Origin: Certhia americana
Taxonomy: Eukaryota; Chordata; Aves; Passeriformes; Certhiidae
Length of the DNA stretch: 64,000 nucleotides
Assembly: GCA_018697195.1 (NCBI GenBank)
Contig: CM031879.1
Coordinates: forward strand, 46,495,487 to 46,559,486
Reading direction: 5' to 3'
Below, in pieces: positions 47,908 to 58,368 of this stretch. Each line of letters opens with the position of its first letter. The stretch's first letter is position 1. Position numbers and translations under genes: made by a program. The notes beneath the pieces are model-generated. The model was given only the letters and a program-made list of their open reading frames with translations. It searched no databases and was not told the DNA's origin.

Positions 47908-50900
47908 TTAGCTTGCCCCTCCCTTCTTTGGCAATTTTTTTTTCCCTGTGTCAAATTTACTGTACACTTGAGATTTTGGACAAAGGTGGGGGCAGTGGGT
48001 GGGCTGCTTTGAGTTTTGTGATATAATATGACTGGAGCAAGAGAGTAAAGCACAGACAATTAAGGATCAGCGCGAGGGCTTTGCTCATTCAGTCTGTTGA
48101 GGAAGCCGTCATTTTGTGTTAGTGTGCGTGTCTGGAGGAGGAAGGATAGTGGAGAGTGACAGTGGAAGGATGCCTAATGTTGTGGTGTATTTGTACTTGC
48201 TAAATGCCTGCTCCAGGAAAGGAGGGCTTCAAAAGAAAGGGATGAGCGAAAGGGGGTCCTTCTGAATTTGCCCTTTGGTGAAGCCACTTCAGACTGCGTT
48301 CTTGCTGCTGGGAATGTGATGTTTTGTTGCCTCCATGGAAGGGGAGGGCTGGGAAACGAAAAGGGCAGGTGTCAGGCAGGCTCCTTGCTGCCACCGCTCT
48401 GCCTACGCATCTCACCCCGATCACCCCGATGACCGGTGGCTTCTCTGCTGCTCTGATTCATGAAGCTCCTGTGAAAAGCACCGCGTCCCGACTGTCTGCA
48501 GGGCCAGGCTTCTCTCCACTCCCGGGTCACCTGGGTCTTGCTGCTGCACTTCACTCCTAAAGACCCAGAGCACCTCCTGCTTTTGTAGTTATTTATTTCT
48601 TTATTTCAACTACTGGACCCTGGCTGTCCTCTGCCAATATGTTTCAAGGCTGATGAATAGCACCCCCTGCAGTTATAGAGCTGATCTTTTGTAGCACAGA
48701 TGTATAATTAATTGTGCAGCACTTTTGCAGTCTGAACAGGCAAGTGGATTCTTGGAAGACACCCATGTACTGCCACCTGCTTCTCAGAGCCCCAGCTCCA
48801 CGGCCCTTGGGGAAGGGACCTGTTGGCCACAGCTTAAGAGCCTCTGTCCTACTGGAGTGATGTGAAATGGGATTTGAATCCAGGTTGTTGGTGTAAAAGC
48901 CAAAAAAGCTACAAACAGCCTCAAACCTAACGCACTGCTGCACCACAGGACTCCTCTCCTCTGCCTCTGCTCCAACATGAAAGAATTTCTAGGCATTTTT
49001 GCATCTCTGTTCCATCACAATGGTCATGTTTAGGGATTTTTTTTTCCCTTCTTTTTTCTCTCAGAGGGGAAGTAAGGATTTGTAAGTTTGTAAAGCACTT
49101 CGAAGATAAAAATTGTCTCTGCAGAGTTACTGTCTGGTGGCTTGTCTGAGTCACTACCTAGCTTGTCTGGGAAGTGAAACCTAGAATCACCCTACAGACC
49201 ACTTGGAGGATCAATTCAAAAGAACCATTGAGGTTTCCTCCTTTGGACCTCTGGCTCTAGGGAGAGCATGAGCAGGGTGACCAGGTGGGAGTGGACACTG
49301 CATGTGAGTCTGGGAGGTGGGGGGTGATGAGTGAAATGCACCCTGCAAAACTGAGGGCAGAGGACACTGGGGATGTGATTTAGCTAAGATTAGATACAGA
49401 AGTTATTTTAAGCCTCATTATTTTGCCTGGGTACGGCAGGATTGTCCCCTACGGGGCTTTCCTCAGTTTTTTATCTACACCTGCTTTTAAAAGCAGAAAA
49501 CAGTGGAGAAAACCCTTTCCTTTGATTTCTCTTCAGCTGGGGACATCCATCGCCCAGGACTGTAACCATAGGTGTTCAGGTTGAGGAGAGATGTGCATCA
49601 CCTCAGCCCCATGCTAGGATATGAAAAGATTAAATCTCTTTCCTAAGCAAAGTGGAAGGTCCCCAGGTGTCTTCTCTCAGGCTCAGAGATTGCAGTGGGA
49701 GAAGGAAGCAGGATCCAGCTGGGTAAGAGACCTCATCAAGAGGATAAAAGCATTTAGGGTAAAGGACAGTCTGTCTTCCTGAGTAGGGGAAGTAATCAGT
49801 GAGGATGTGCGAGGGTCTCTCAAAAAGCCCTAGGCAGGCAATGTCAGAAAAGAGTTTCCAGGCAATGGTGAAGGGGAACGAGCTGAAAGCGTTAATGAGT
49901 TCTACCCACCCCCCACCCCATTTCTGTTAATATATTCCCTTTCTTGTAACCACAACTGCTTTTTGTCTTTCTTTTCTATGTGGTTTTTTTTTTTTTTTTT
50001 TAACTTGTGTCCCAATGAAAAGGACTGTTAAGGAAACCCCCTACTTACCACCTGAGGCTAGCTGCTGACTTACTGTTTTTTGAGAGGAGATAATGCAAGC
50101 TGATTATAAATAGGGTGACTACCCTTTTTCATCAATATTAGGAGTAAGCTGACACCTTGATCTTTAGCCTGTGGAATGAATCACGCTGTAAGAGTTGTTA
50201 CTTTTGGAGAAGAGTGGTCATTTCTTCTCTCACATTATGCTTCCTACTATGAAAAGGCTTGGCCCTGATGAGGGGATCCTTGAGCTGGGGGCAGGTACCC
50301 CAGGGAATGTGATATTTCACTCCGGTGAAATGCTTCAGTGTAACCAATGTCTCATCATTAAAACTGGGTTCAGCCAGGGTTGTCAGGGGATGACCTTGAA
50401 CACTGCAGCCCCTCCCTGCCCAATGCTGCTGCTTCTTATTGAAAGTGTCAGTGTAGGGATAGTTTGTTTTTATATTTGGAAGTTTGGGCTATTTCCTAAA
50501 CTTGCTAAATCCGGTGGAGACTTACTAAGTTGGTAGGTTGACATGAACTGTGCTTGCTGAGGTGTCTGTTCTTGCTTCTGCTGTCCTAAGAAGTGCTGAC
50601 CTTATTTTCAGAGCCCTAATGGAACTGACAGTATTTTGTTTAGGTCTAATTACTCACACCACATTTACAGAGGTTAAATGGGAGACCTTCAGTCCTAAAC
50701 ATCTCTCAGGACAAATGTGAGTGCCAGCAGGATTCCCAGCTGCAGAAGATATTCATTTCAAAAGGAATGATGAAAGCCATGATATGTAAGCAGAGGTTTT
50801 GTTAGTTTGAAACTGAAGTAGGCAACTGGAAGAATCCCTCAAATCTTGAAACAAAACAAAGTTATTTAAGATCTTACTACATGGCTTGGACTCTCAGAAG

Positions 50901-53900
50901 ATAGATTTGTCCAGCCTTTAAAAATTAAAGACTGATTTTCTTAACTGAGGGCACTTGTGTCTTTGTGTCTGTTACCTAATAGCTTTTAAAGCATTTCATC
51001 ACTTGGGTTAGGTAATGTGAATAAAAATATGCTACTTTTCCCCATCCCCAGATATGTCAGTAGTGTTCATAAATAGTGGAATATGTTGCGTTCAAAGTTT
51101 TAAGTTCTGTATGCTCTCATGTGCCCTATCCTGATCTGGATTTGAGCACAACTTTAAAGTAATGCAGGGCACTAAAATAAGACATTAATATATTTTGAAA
51201 TGTAGAATTAGAGTGTTTGAGCATTGAATAAACTTCAATGAGTCTCGAGATACAAAGTAATTAAAGTGGTTGTGTTTGAAGTAGGTTTTTTTCCCCATCA
51301 TGTTTTGTTAGCAAGAGGAGATACATAAGTAAACTGTGGTGGAACTTTAAAAATATTTTCAATAAGCCAATCTCTCAGATGAATCAGGACCAGAGAACAA
51401 CATTATATGTAACAAAAAAACCACAGAAGCTGATTTCTATGATAAGAAGTTAATGAGATTTCATGCAATGTCTATCTTTAGTGGACCCTTAGGTTTCTAC
51501 TACCCAGTGTAAGTACAGACTTCTTACCAGATGAATATAGAAGACTCTCTTGATTTTGGTCCAGTCTGATGCTTCTGTGTTGGCCTCTTGCTGCTTCAAG
51601 TTCTTCTTATGTGCTGTTTCATGTGCCTGGAATTCTGGAGCATGGTAGCAGCAAGGTGACTGGAAGAACTAACGCTTTTCCTTCGGGGACCTTTTTTTTT
51701 CTCTCCTGTTGGCACAGCTGAGATTCAACAGCTATTGCATACATCAGGGAGGAAGCCAACAGGGAGCCAAGTAAGAATCAGAACTTTAGTTGCCTCTAAA
51801 ATTTGGAACTATATGTCATGGGGATTTGAGCTTGTTAAGCCCAGAAATTCCCACTTCCCTGTAGGCAGAAAAAGCCACCCCAGCAAATGAAACCTCTGTA
51901 AAGGGCTAGCAGAAGTAAGAGAGAAAAAGAATCCCTTTCTGTAAAATACTTTCAGGCAAGGCAGAGTTGGTTTTATGTAAGATCATTTAAAAAGACAAGT
52001 TCTAATATTTGAATTTCTACTTTTATTTAGATATGCTTAGCAATTCAGATAATGAAGATTTATTGATGGTCTTTTCTGTCTCGTTGGAGACAGTCTTGCT
52101 GGAGAATCATATTTGTATGGCTTTCTGTTTTAATTTCCACCTTTATTACTCTGGGCATCTGCATGGAAATGTGGTTGGCTTTTCCTCAAAAGTTCAGCTT
52201 CTGTTGTTTCTCGTTTTTTCTGCTGGACTCAGATTCTTTTGTCTGCAGCATCACAATCACTTTCACACAACTAATTCTATTCTGCCAGAAGCAGCTTTTT
52301 GGCAGGAAGCAAAAGTAAGAAGCCGAAGAAGCAGAGGAGGTCTTAAGGTACAAAGATCTTATTTTCATGAATCAGCTCTTTGTAATGGGAAGATGAAAAG
52401 GTAGAAGTGTTGCAGTGTTTTAGTTTTTTCTCCTGCTATGATTCACTTTACCTACCTTCAGCTGCTTTATCATTTTCCTTCCTTTGAGATGCTCCAAAGT
52501 GTTTCAGTCCAGTTGTTGTTCCGTTACAGGAAGAGGCTGTAGGACTTAACACTATGGCTTATGGAGACACTCCCAGTGTCTGGAGGAGAGCAGCTTCCAA
52601 GTGATGCACCCAAGACATGACCATCAGTATGCTGAAAATCTGTGCTGTCCAAAATATTTTCCATCAAGCACAGATCCTTTGGCAGTCTTAAGGGGAAAAG
52701 TTAAATATCAGTGAATTAATGAGAGGAGAGCCATCCCTGTCTTTGCTGCACTTCCTTGGAAGACATCTGGTACTGCTTTTCCCTTATGTAGGGTCAGATG
52801 TAACACTTTTTATCTGAAGTAAAAGAAATAGGAGGAAGGTATGGGAAATCCTGGGGCTGGGTAGGAAGAGAGGTAGGAAATGTTAATGAGTGTAGCCATG
52901 CTGATGTCTTTCTTGGGGAAAAAGAAACAGGTGAGCTGCCCTTGCTTTACACTTGCTTAAAGATGTAGCTGTCCTACCGTGAATATAAGTTTCAGTCCCT
53001 GGCTGCGTGACCTGTAGGTGCCCAATCTTGCTGTCATGTTTTGTATTATCTATCTTCAAGGTAGTTGCTAATGCCCATTCCCATAGCATCTGAGAGCCTC
53101 TAGATGAAAGCTGTAAAAGTGCAGTGGTGAGCCTGTGCATGACATGAAATTGTGTAACAGGGGAAAAGATTAGGATAAGGGTAATACTTTGAGGGGACTG
53201 GTGCCATGTATGTGAGAAATCTTCGTGCCTGACTCTTCGGAGGCTTCATTTTCCTAGTGCTGCATCAGCTGTGAAACCTTTTGTAATGAAGAAGAAATCT
53301 CTCAGAGGACCCCACCAGCTGCATTCAGAAATCATGTTTCCTCTAACAAACACTGGGGTGCTCAGAGCCTTTCCAGCATATGTTACCTGCAAATTTGTTC
53401 TCAATCCCCTATTCTGCATCACTTACTGTCCTCTCCCCTTCTAGGCAGAGGGAGCTCAGTGAGAGTGCGAAGATGAGAGGTGGTTGAGGTCAGGAATGGT
53501 GTCATCCTTCTGTTCCCCCTCCAAGCTGCTAATGTATGCTTCTGGAGAGCCACATGAACTGAGTAATTACTGAATTACAGCTAGATCAGAAGTGGTGACC
53601 TCAAAGACAGAAAGAGACTCTCCATCTCCATTTGTCAGTCCTCTTGGGGTCAGAAGGACAATTTTTCGCTGGGATCTGTGAGAGAGGGGAAAGGGAAGTG
53701 CAAGGTAAGCCTTACATTAAGGCATAACCGGGAAAAAATGTTTGCTTTAGCTGTAGCAGAGTTCATGTGCAGTAAGATGCAGCATTTGCCTGCATGTGTG
53801 CAATGACAGCACTGGTGGGAGCAGGGGCACTAACCCAGAGGGCTACTCAGGAGACTTCACCTTGCTCAGAATCTCCCATCCATCTCAGAGGAGGGTGCCA

Positions 53901-55009
53901 AGTCTTGAGGCCATTTTCCTGCCTTATTTGTGCCTCTATCTTCAAAAGCATTTTGACTGGGAGATGGCAGGGAGGACTTCAGGGAGGAAATGAATAGGAT
54001 TTGGAAAGTTTCTGTTGTGGTGGTACCAGAGTGGCTCTGTACAATTATGACAGAGCTGATTTTCTTGCACTGAAAGCAGAGACTTCAATCTTTCTTATGA
54101 CTGTGGTGTAGCACATCTGCTGAATTTATAGTACTTACTCTTGGATGATGGAATGTATTTGCTGAAAATTTACATTCAAACCTGTTTAGTTTGTTGTGTT
54201 GATTGTAAAATTGATCCTTTAAGGTGTTTTGGGTTTGGGGTTTTTTGTTTGTTTGTTTGTTTGTTTGTAACTATTTTTGGCCTTAAATCCCTGGGGTTTT
54301 TTCTTCTTTTCAGAATTGAAGGGTGAGAGCATATAGATGCAACTGAGGACTTTACCCTGAAGTAGTAAAGCTTGCATGGGTGTTAGATTCCCACCCTGAT
54401 TGTGGGTGTGGGATTGTAGCCCTAGTAGCATGATGAAGTTACTTTCTTCATTAGTCCTAGTCATGTTTTATTTATAATAATTTTTTTTTTTTTGTAACTG
54501 GTGGTAGTCAAGTAGGTAGATGTTACTGAACGGCCGAGTCAGAAGGTTGAATTTCTTTCTTCTGGAAAGAAGATGAAATGTTCAGTGGTGAAGGAAAACT
54601 TGGCAATGTGAACAAGGTGTACTAATGACAGTGGTTTTTCATCTGGAGTCTGCAGACAGCCAAAAATTAGTTTCTGAGAGAATTAAATTATCCATTAAGT
54701 CCAGTGGGGTTGTACGTTGAAGCCTGGTATATCACTTGGAAAGCTGCAAAGGATATGGCGTCTCTATTTGCACGATCTTTTAACTAATATAGTTTTGATA
54801 ACTTTGTTTACATTCTGCACCTCTATTGACCCTGTGTATTACCAGTGATGCCTCCTGCAATGCAACAGCTGACGATGGCGTGACAATTGCTTGTATTTAT
54901 AGCGTGAGCTCTTTTAAAACATCATTTTAAAACATCTCAGTTCATCCTTCAAAATCAGCCATATAGTTTTCAAGTTTTTAAATATTTTAAAAAGCAATCC
55001 CTGTTGTAT
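47908..55009. other. Long non-coding stretch
   Basis: About 7 kb of AT-leaning DNA with a poly-T run near 49985-50001 and a (TTTG)n tract near 54235-54270. No convincing exon, RNA gene or transposon was recognised. Open frames, including 131 codons at 52009-52404 on the plus strand, have no protein family character. Confidence 0.45.
54235..54270. repeat. (TTTG)n short tract
   Basis: Six consecutive GTTT units (about 54246-54269) preceded by GGGGTTTTTT. It belongs to the T/G-rich class seen through the window. Confidence 0.85.
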
Positions 55010-55330
55010 TTCCCTTGTAACACCTATAAAGTAGTCATAACAGAGATGGGAAATGCCGCTCTGCAGCAGACGAGAGAGCCAGATATTTCACTGTGTGCAT
55101 TCACTTATTTTTGGTTCTTTGAGAAATGTTTGACCTGGGAATGGTTGCTGTCCTTGTATTTTTATATGCCTTTTTGAGCATTTTGCAAAACTTTTGCTAT
55201 TTATGCTGCAACTTCATTTTAGACATTAGTTAAAAAATACCTTGATATAACAAGCTTATCTAGATAAGCCGTGCTCTTATGTATTTATATATACACCAAA
55301 GGATTTTACCTTAAGATAAGTTTAAGTTTA
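55010..55330. promoter_or_regulatory. Candidate enhancer with palindromic GATA pair
   Basis: GCTTATCTAGATAAGC at 55254-55269 is a perfect 16-base palindrome made of two GATA sites (TTATCT and AGATAA) back to back. A further AAGATAAG lies at about 55313-55320. Around them is AT-rich, motif-dense single-copy DNA with TTATTTTTGG-type and TATTTATA blocks. Palindromic GATA sites are bound with high affinity by GATA factors. Function is inferred, not shown. Confidence 0.35.
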
Positions 55331-55479
55331 GCTCAAGTCAGAGTGCTCTAAGCACTTCTACCTTATAAATCTACATAAAGGATTGACCTCAATTGATGCT
55401 TCACTTCAAAATCAGAAAACAGATTTGGAAAACCAAATTATAAAAATCTTATCGAGTTCCCCCACCCCATTACAGCTTT

Positions 55480-55920
55480 TATCACAGTCCTGGATCCCCA
55501 GGGGGAATGCTGGAGCTCTAGCTAAGAGCTCTAACCAAGCTCTTAGCATGCCGTGGCAGTCAACAAGATTAAGGCTGTTTCTGACGAGAGCAACCTTGCG
55601 GTTTGTCACGGTGAATATGCTGTCGGAGCCACTTCTCCAGGCGAAGGAAGTGACGACCTCCACCTCCTGTGAGCGAAGCACCGTGCCTGAAACGCCACCT
55701 GTGAATGGGCAGTGCCGAGGAGAGCAGGGTGTACAGTGCTATGAGAGCAATGAGGCAGCACCTGTGTGCTCCAGCTGCAATTTCCAGGGAACTGATGCGG
55801 CGTACATCGCAGTGTTCTCATCTGGAGGAGAGAAGGCATAGACCACAGCAGTGCCTCAGAAAGGAGCCAGTGCCTCTCGAGACCCAAGACGAGTGAGCAG
55901 AAGAGCAACCAAGTCTTTCC
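55480..55920. other. CpG-enriched patch with 10-bp hairpin, possible exon or element
   Basis: About 440 bases carry some seventeen CpG pairs in AT-rich surroundings. GCTAAGAGCT (55521-55530) and AGCTCTTAGC (55538-55547) form a perfect 10-bp stem with a 7-base loop. A 152-codon plus-strand frame (starting ATG at 55383) runs through it and a 100-codon frame lies on the minus strand, but neither resembles a known family. The junction CACAGTCCTGGATCCCCAG/GGGG near 55502 is a weak acceptor. It may be an unrecognised exon, a regulatory element or a decayed repeat. Confidence 0.3.
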
Positions 55921-56639
55921 TTAGATGCTCCAGGTGCACGATTGCCTGACCAGTGGCTGGGGAGTCCCTAACACCCACGAACTGTTAACTTGAAAGACAA
56001 ATGGTAGAAGCACGTGTAATTGTTGTGTGCTCTGGTTGTTTTCTCCAGACTACTGGCATCATTTTAGGCTAGATGGAATTTCAGCCAGTCTCCAAATTAT
56101 TTTTGACAGATAATGCATGGTGTGAGATGTGGTAGTTTGTATTTATTTTTCATAAAAAGCAAGTCACCTGTGGAGGAGCCATCAGTGAAGTTGTCAACTG
56201 GCCGTGCTTACAACAGTCCTTCACAGCAGTTCATTCCCTTTGGGATAAGCTCTTGATCAGAGGCCTTCTCTCAGAATACGGCTTGCTGAGGATCTGGGAA
56301 ACAAAGCTTGGGAAACAGGGCAGTTATTGAAAGTGTCATGTCTGCTCAGTAAAGTTCCTGGCAAAGCAAGTTTTAAATGATGCTTGAGCTTTCTCTGCCC
56401 AGCACTTAAGAGCTTCGAAGACTGCCAGCCTTACTGCGTTTTCACGTGAAATGTTCTAAGTGGCAGGAGGAAACTGTAGTGTCCTATAGAGCTTCCTTTG
56501 CTGGCATACAGGCTTAAATGAAGGAGGTGATGATTTGACCGGCACTGCATCCTTGCTCTACAGCTGCCCCATCCACCCTTGCCCCCTCACTCTCAAACCC
56601 AAAAAGTAGTGAACAATCTGAAAAAAGCTTAATTGTTTC
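55921..56639. other. Non-coding stretch, nothing recognised
   Basis: AT-leaning DNA leading into the CpG island. No exon, RNA gene or repeat family was recognised. Confidence 0.4.
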
Positions 56640-57155
56640 TTCAGCACAGAAGTGCAGCTCAGCACGCGGTACTCCCAAATGCAAGGCCCGTGGGGACTCG
56701 GAGGGCTGGCAGTGCCACTTGCGCTGGCCCGAGAGGCTCTGTGCTGGCGGTGCGGGGCCACGAGAGCCCGGGCACCGCCGCCTCCATGTTGTTTCCTCAG
56801 ATCCCCGGCGGCTCCCATGAAGCGGCTCCGATTCGGGGCCCGCCCAGCCCCGGCGTGCGGCCCGACTGCCGCCTCGAGGCGTGCTCCGGGGCTCCGTGCC
56901 GGTGGACGGGCGTCCCGGCCGCGCCGTGCCTGGCGGGGAGGCTGGGCAGAGACAAGCGGGCAAACGGAGCAGAGCCGGCTCTTAAAATGACTTGGGGGCG
57001 AGGGCGGAGTGCTGCCTGGTGGGTGGGAGAGGGGCCGACAATTGATGTGGAGGAGAGGGAAAGGGGGAGGAGCTTGTCCGGGGGCCCGGTGCCCGCCGGC
57101 GGGGTGGGGAGTGCGTTAGCACGCCTCGCACCACGTGCTCAGACCGCGCGGGAAC
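56640..57155. promoter_or_regulatory. CpG island, upstream lobe
   Basis: CpG-dense DNA ending in CACGTG (57132-57137, an E-box) and CCGCGCGGG. It is separated from the main promoter lobe only by the GT-rich block, so the two lobes are probably one island. A GTTTCCTCAG/AT junction at about 56800 resembles a splice acceptor, followed by ATG at 56817. The frame from there ends after 58 codons and resembles nothing. The lobe may be upstream promoter or serve a divergent transcript on the minus strand. Confidence 0.55.
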
Positions 57156-57868
57156 GGGGGGGGGTGTGTGTGGGTGTGTGTGGGGTGTGTGTGGGTTGTG
57201 TATGGTGTGGGTGGTGTGGGGGGTGTGTGGGGGGGGGGTGTATGTGTGGTGTGGGGTGGGTGCTGTGTGGGGTTGTGGGTGTGTGGGTGTGTGTGGGTGT
57301 GGGTGTGTGGTGTGTGTGTGGGGGGGCTGTGGGGTGTGGGGTGTTGGTGTGGGGGTGTGAGGGTGTGTGTGGGGGTGGGTGTGGGTGGGGTGGGTTGTGG
57401 GTGGGGTGTGGGGTGTGTGTGGGGTGGGGTGTGGGTGTGTGGTGGGTGTGTTGTGTGGGGTGTGGGTGTCTGTGGGTGTGGGGGGGGGTGTGGGTTGTGT
57501 GTGTGGGGGGGTGTGGGTGGGTGTGGTGTGTGTGGGGGGATCGTGTGTTTGTGGGTGTGTGTGTTGGGTGGGGTGTGGTTTTTGTGTGTGGTGGGGGGGG
57601 GGGGGTGTGTTTGGGTGGGTGTTGTGTGTGGGTGTGTGTGTGGTGGGTTGGGGAGGTGTGGTTCGTGTGTGGTATGTTGTGTTGGGTGTGTGGGTGTGTG
57701 TGTGTGGGTGTGGGTGTCGTGTGGGGGGGTGGGTGGTGTCGTGTGTGTTGTTGTGTGTGGTGATTGTCGTGGGGTGGTGTGTGATGTTGTGGGTGTGTGT
57801 GGGTGTGGTGGGTGTGTGTTGGGTGTGTGGTGTGTGGGTGTGTGTGGTGTGGGTGTGGTGGGTGGGGG
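57156..57868. repeat. 713-base G/T-only block (strand-skewed GT-rich repeat)
   Basis: By direct count only 16 of 713 bases on the plus strand are A or C; the rest are G and T in irregular GTGTGGG, GGTGTG and GGGG groups. It is not a fixed-period satellite. The minus strand is a dense series of CCACACCC, the KLF-type CACCC box, and the plus strand has many GGG runs able to form G-quadruplexes. Very long open frames cross it on both strands only because G/T triplets are rarely stops; they encode Val/Gly/Cys/Trp or His/Pro/Thr runs. It sits directly upstream of the main promoter lobe. Confidence 0.9.
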
Positions 57869-58229
57869 CGCGGCGCGGCGGCCTCCTTTAAGCGGCGCGT
57901 GTGGTGGGCGGGGCGGGCGGCTCCCTCACCACGCCCCCCCACCTCCACTCTCGCGCGCGCCCAGCGGGCGGGGCGGAAGGCACGTTCCCTGCTGGAGGGC
58001 CGCGGCGGCCACGCGCCGCGCTCCCCCTCTCTCCACCCACCTGGCCGGCCGGGGGACCCGCCCGCCTCGCGCCGGCCGTTCCCGCTGGCCGGCGCCGCTG
58101 CCTCCAAACCGCCCTGCCCGCCGCCATTGGCGGCCGGGGGTCAGGTGACCCACGTGTATTGCCGTGTCTTGTGTCGGTGGTGTGTGTGAGGGTGTTGTGT
58201 GAGAGCGGTGGGGAGAGGGGGAGGAGGGG
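57869..58229 (+). promoter_or_regulatory. Main CpG-island promoter and 5' untranslated region
   Basis: GC-dense DNA with two GGGCGGGGC Sp1 boxes (57906-57914, 57966-57974, the latter followed by CGGAAGG, an ETS-type core), and a CCAAT box on the minus strand inside CCGCCATTGGCGG (58121-58133). An inverted half-site pair GGGTCA-GG-TGACCC (58138-58151) overlaps a CACGTG E-box (58151-58156). There is no TATA box. The likely start of transcription is around 58150-58200, because the T/G-rich leader that follows has no ATG before 58230. The orientation follows from the candidate exon and its donor. Confidence 0.65.
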
Positions 58230-58368
58230 ATGGAACCGGACGCCCCCGCGCCCCGCCCGGCCCCCGGCCCCGCCGGCCCGGTGCGAGCCGCCCCCGACCC
58301 CGCCCGGCCCCGCCCGGCCGGGCGGAGGCGGAGGGCGCCCGGGCACGGCGGAGGGGGGGGGGTCTCAG
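58230..58368 (+). CDS. Candidate first coding exon, gene not identified (partial)
   Basis: ATG at 58230 has G at -3 and G at +4, an acceptable start context, and is the first ATG after the promoter. The frame gives 46 codons and one base, beginning MEPDAPAPRPAPGPAG and continuing Pro/Ala/Arg-rich to a Gly run. It ends at CTCAG/GTAAGG, a near-consensus donor, so the intron would be in phase 1. The peptide looks like a disordered N-terminus, common in first exons inside CpG islands, and names no family. No matching downstream exon lies within the remaining 5.6 kb. The exon may instead be wholly untranslated, with the frame open only because of GC content. Confidence 0.4.

Noticed and set aside
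56817..56990. Possible coding exon starting ATG after a TTTCCTCAG acceptor-like site
   Set aside because: The frame ends after 58 codons, is Arg/Ala/Pro-rich as expected from GC content, and matches no family.
57135..58148. Open frames of 174-376 codons on both strands across the GT-rich block
   Set aside because: Strings of G and T rarely form stop codons and their complement does so no more often. The translations are Val/Gly/Cys/Trp or His/Pro/Thr runs with no domain.
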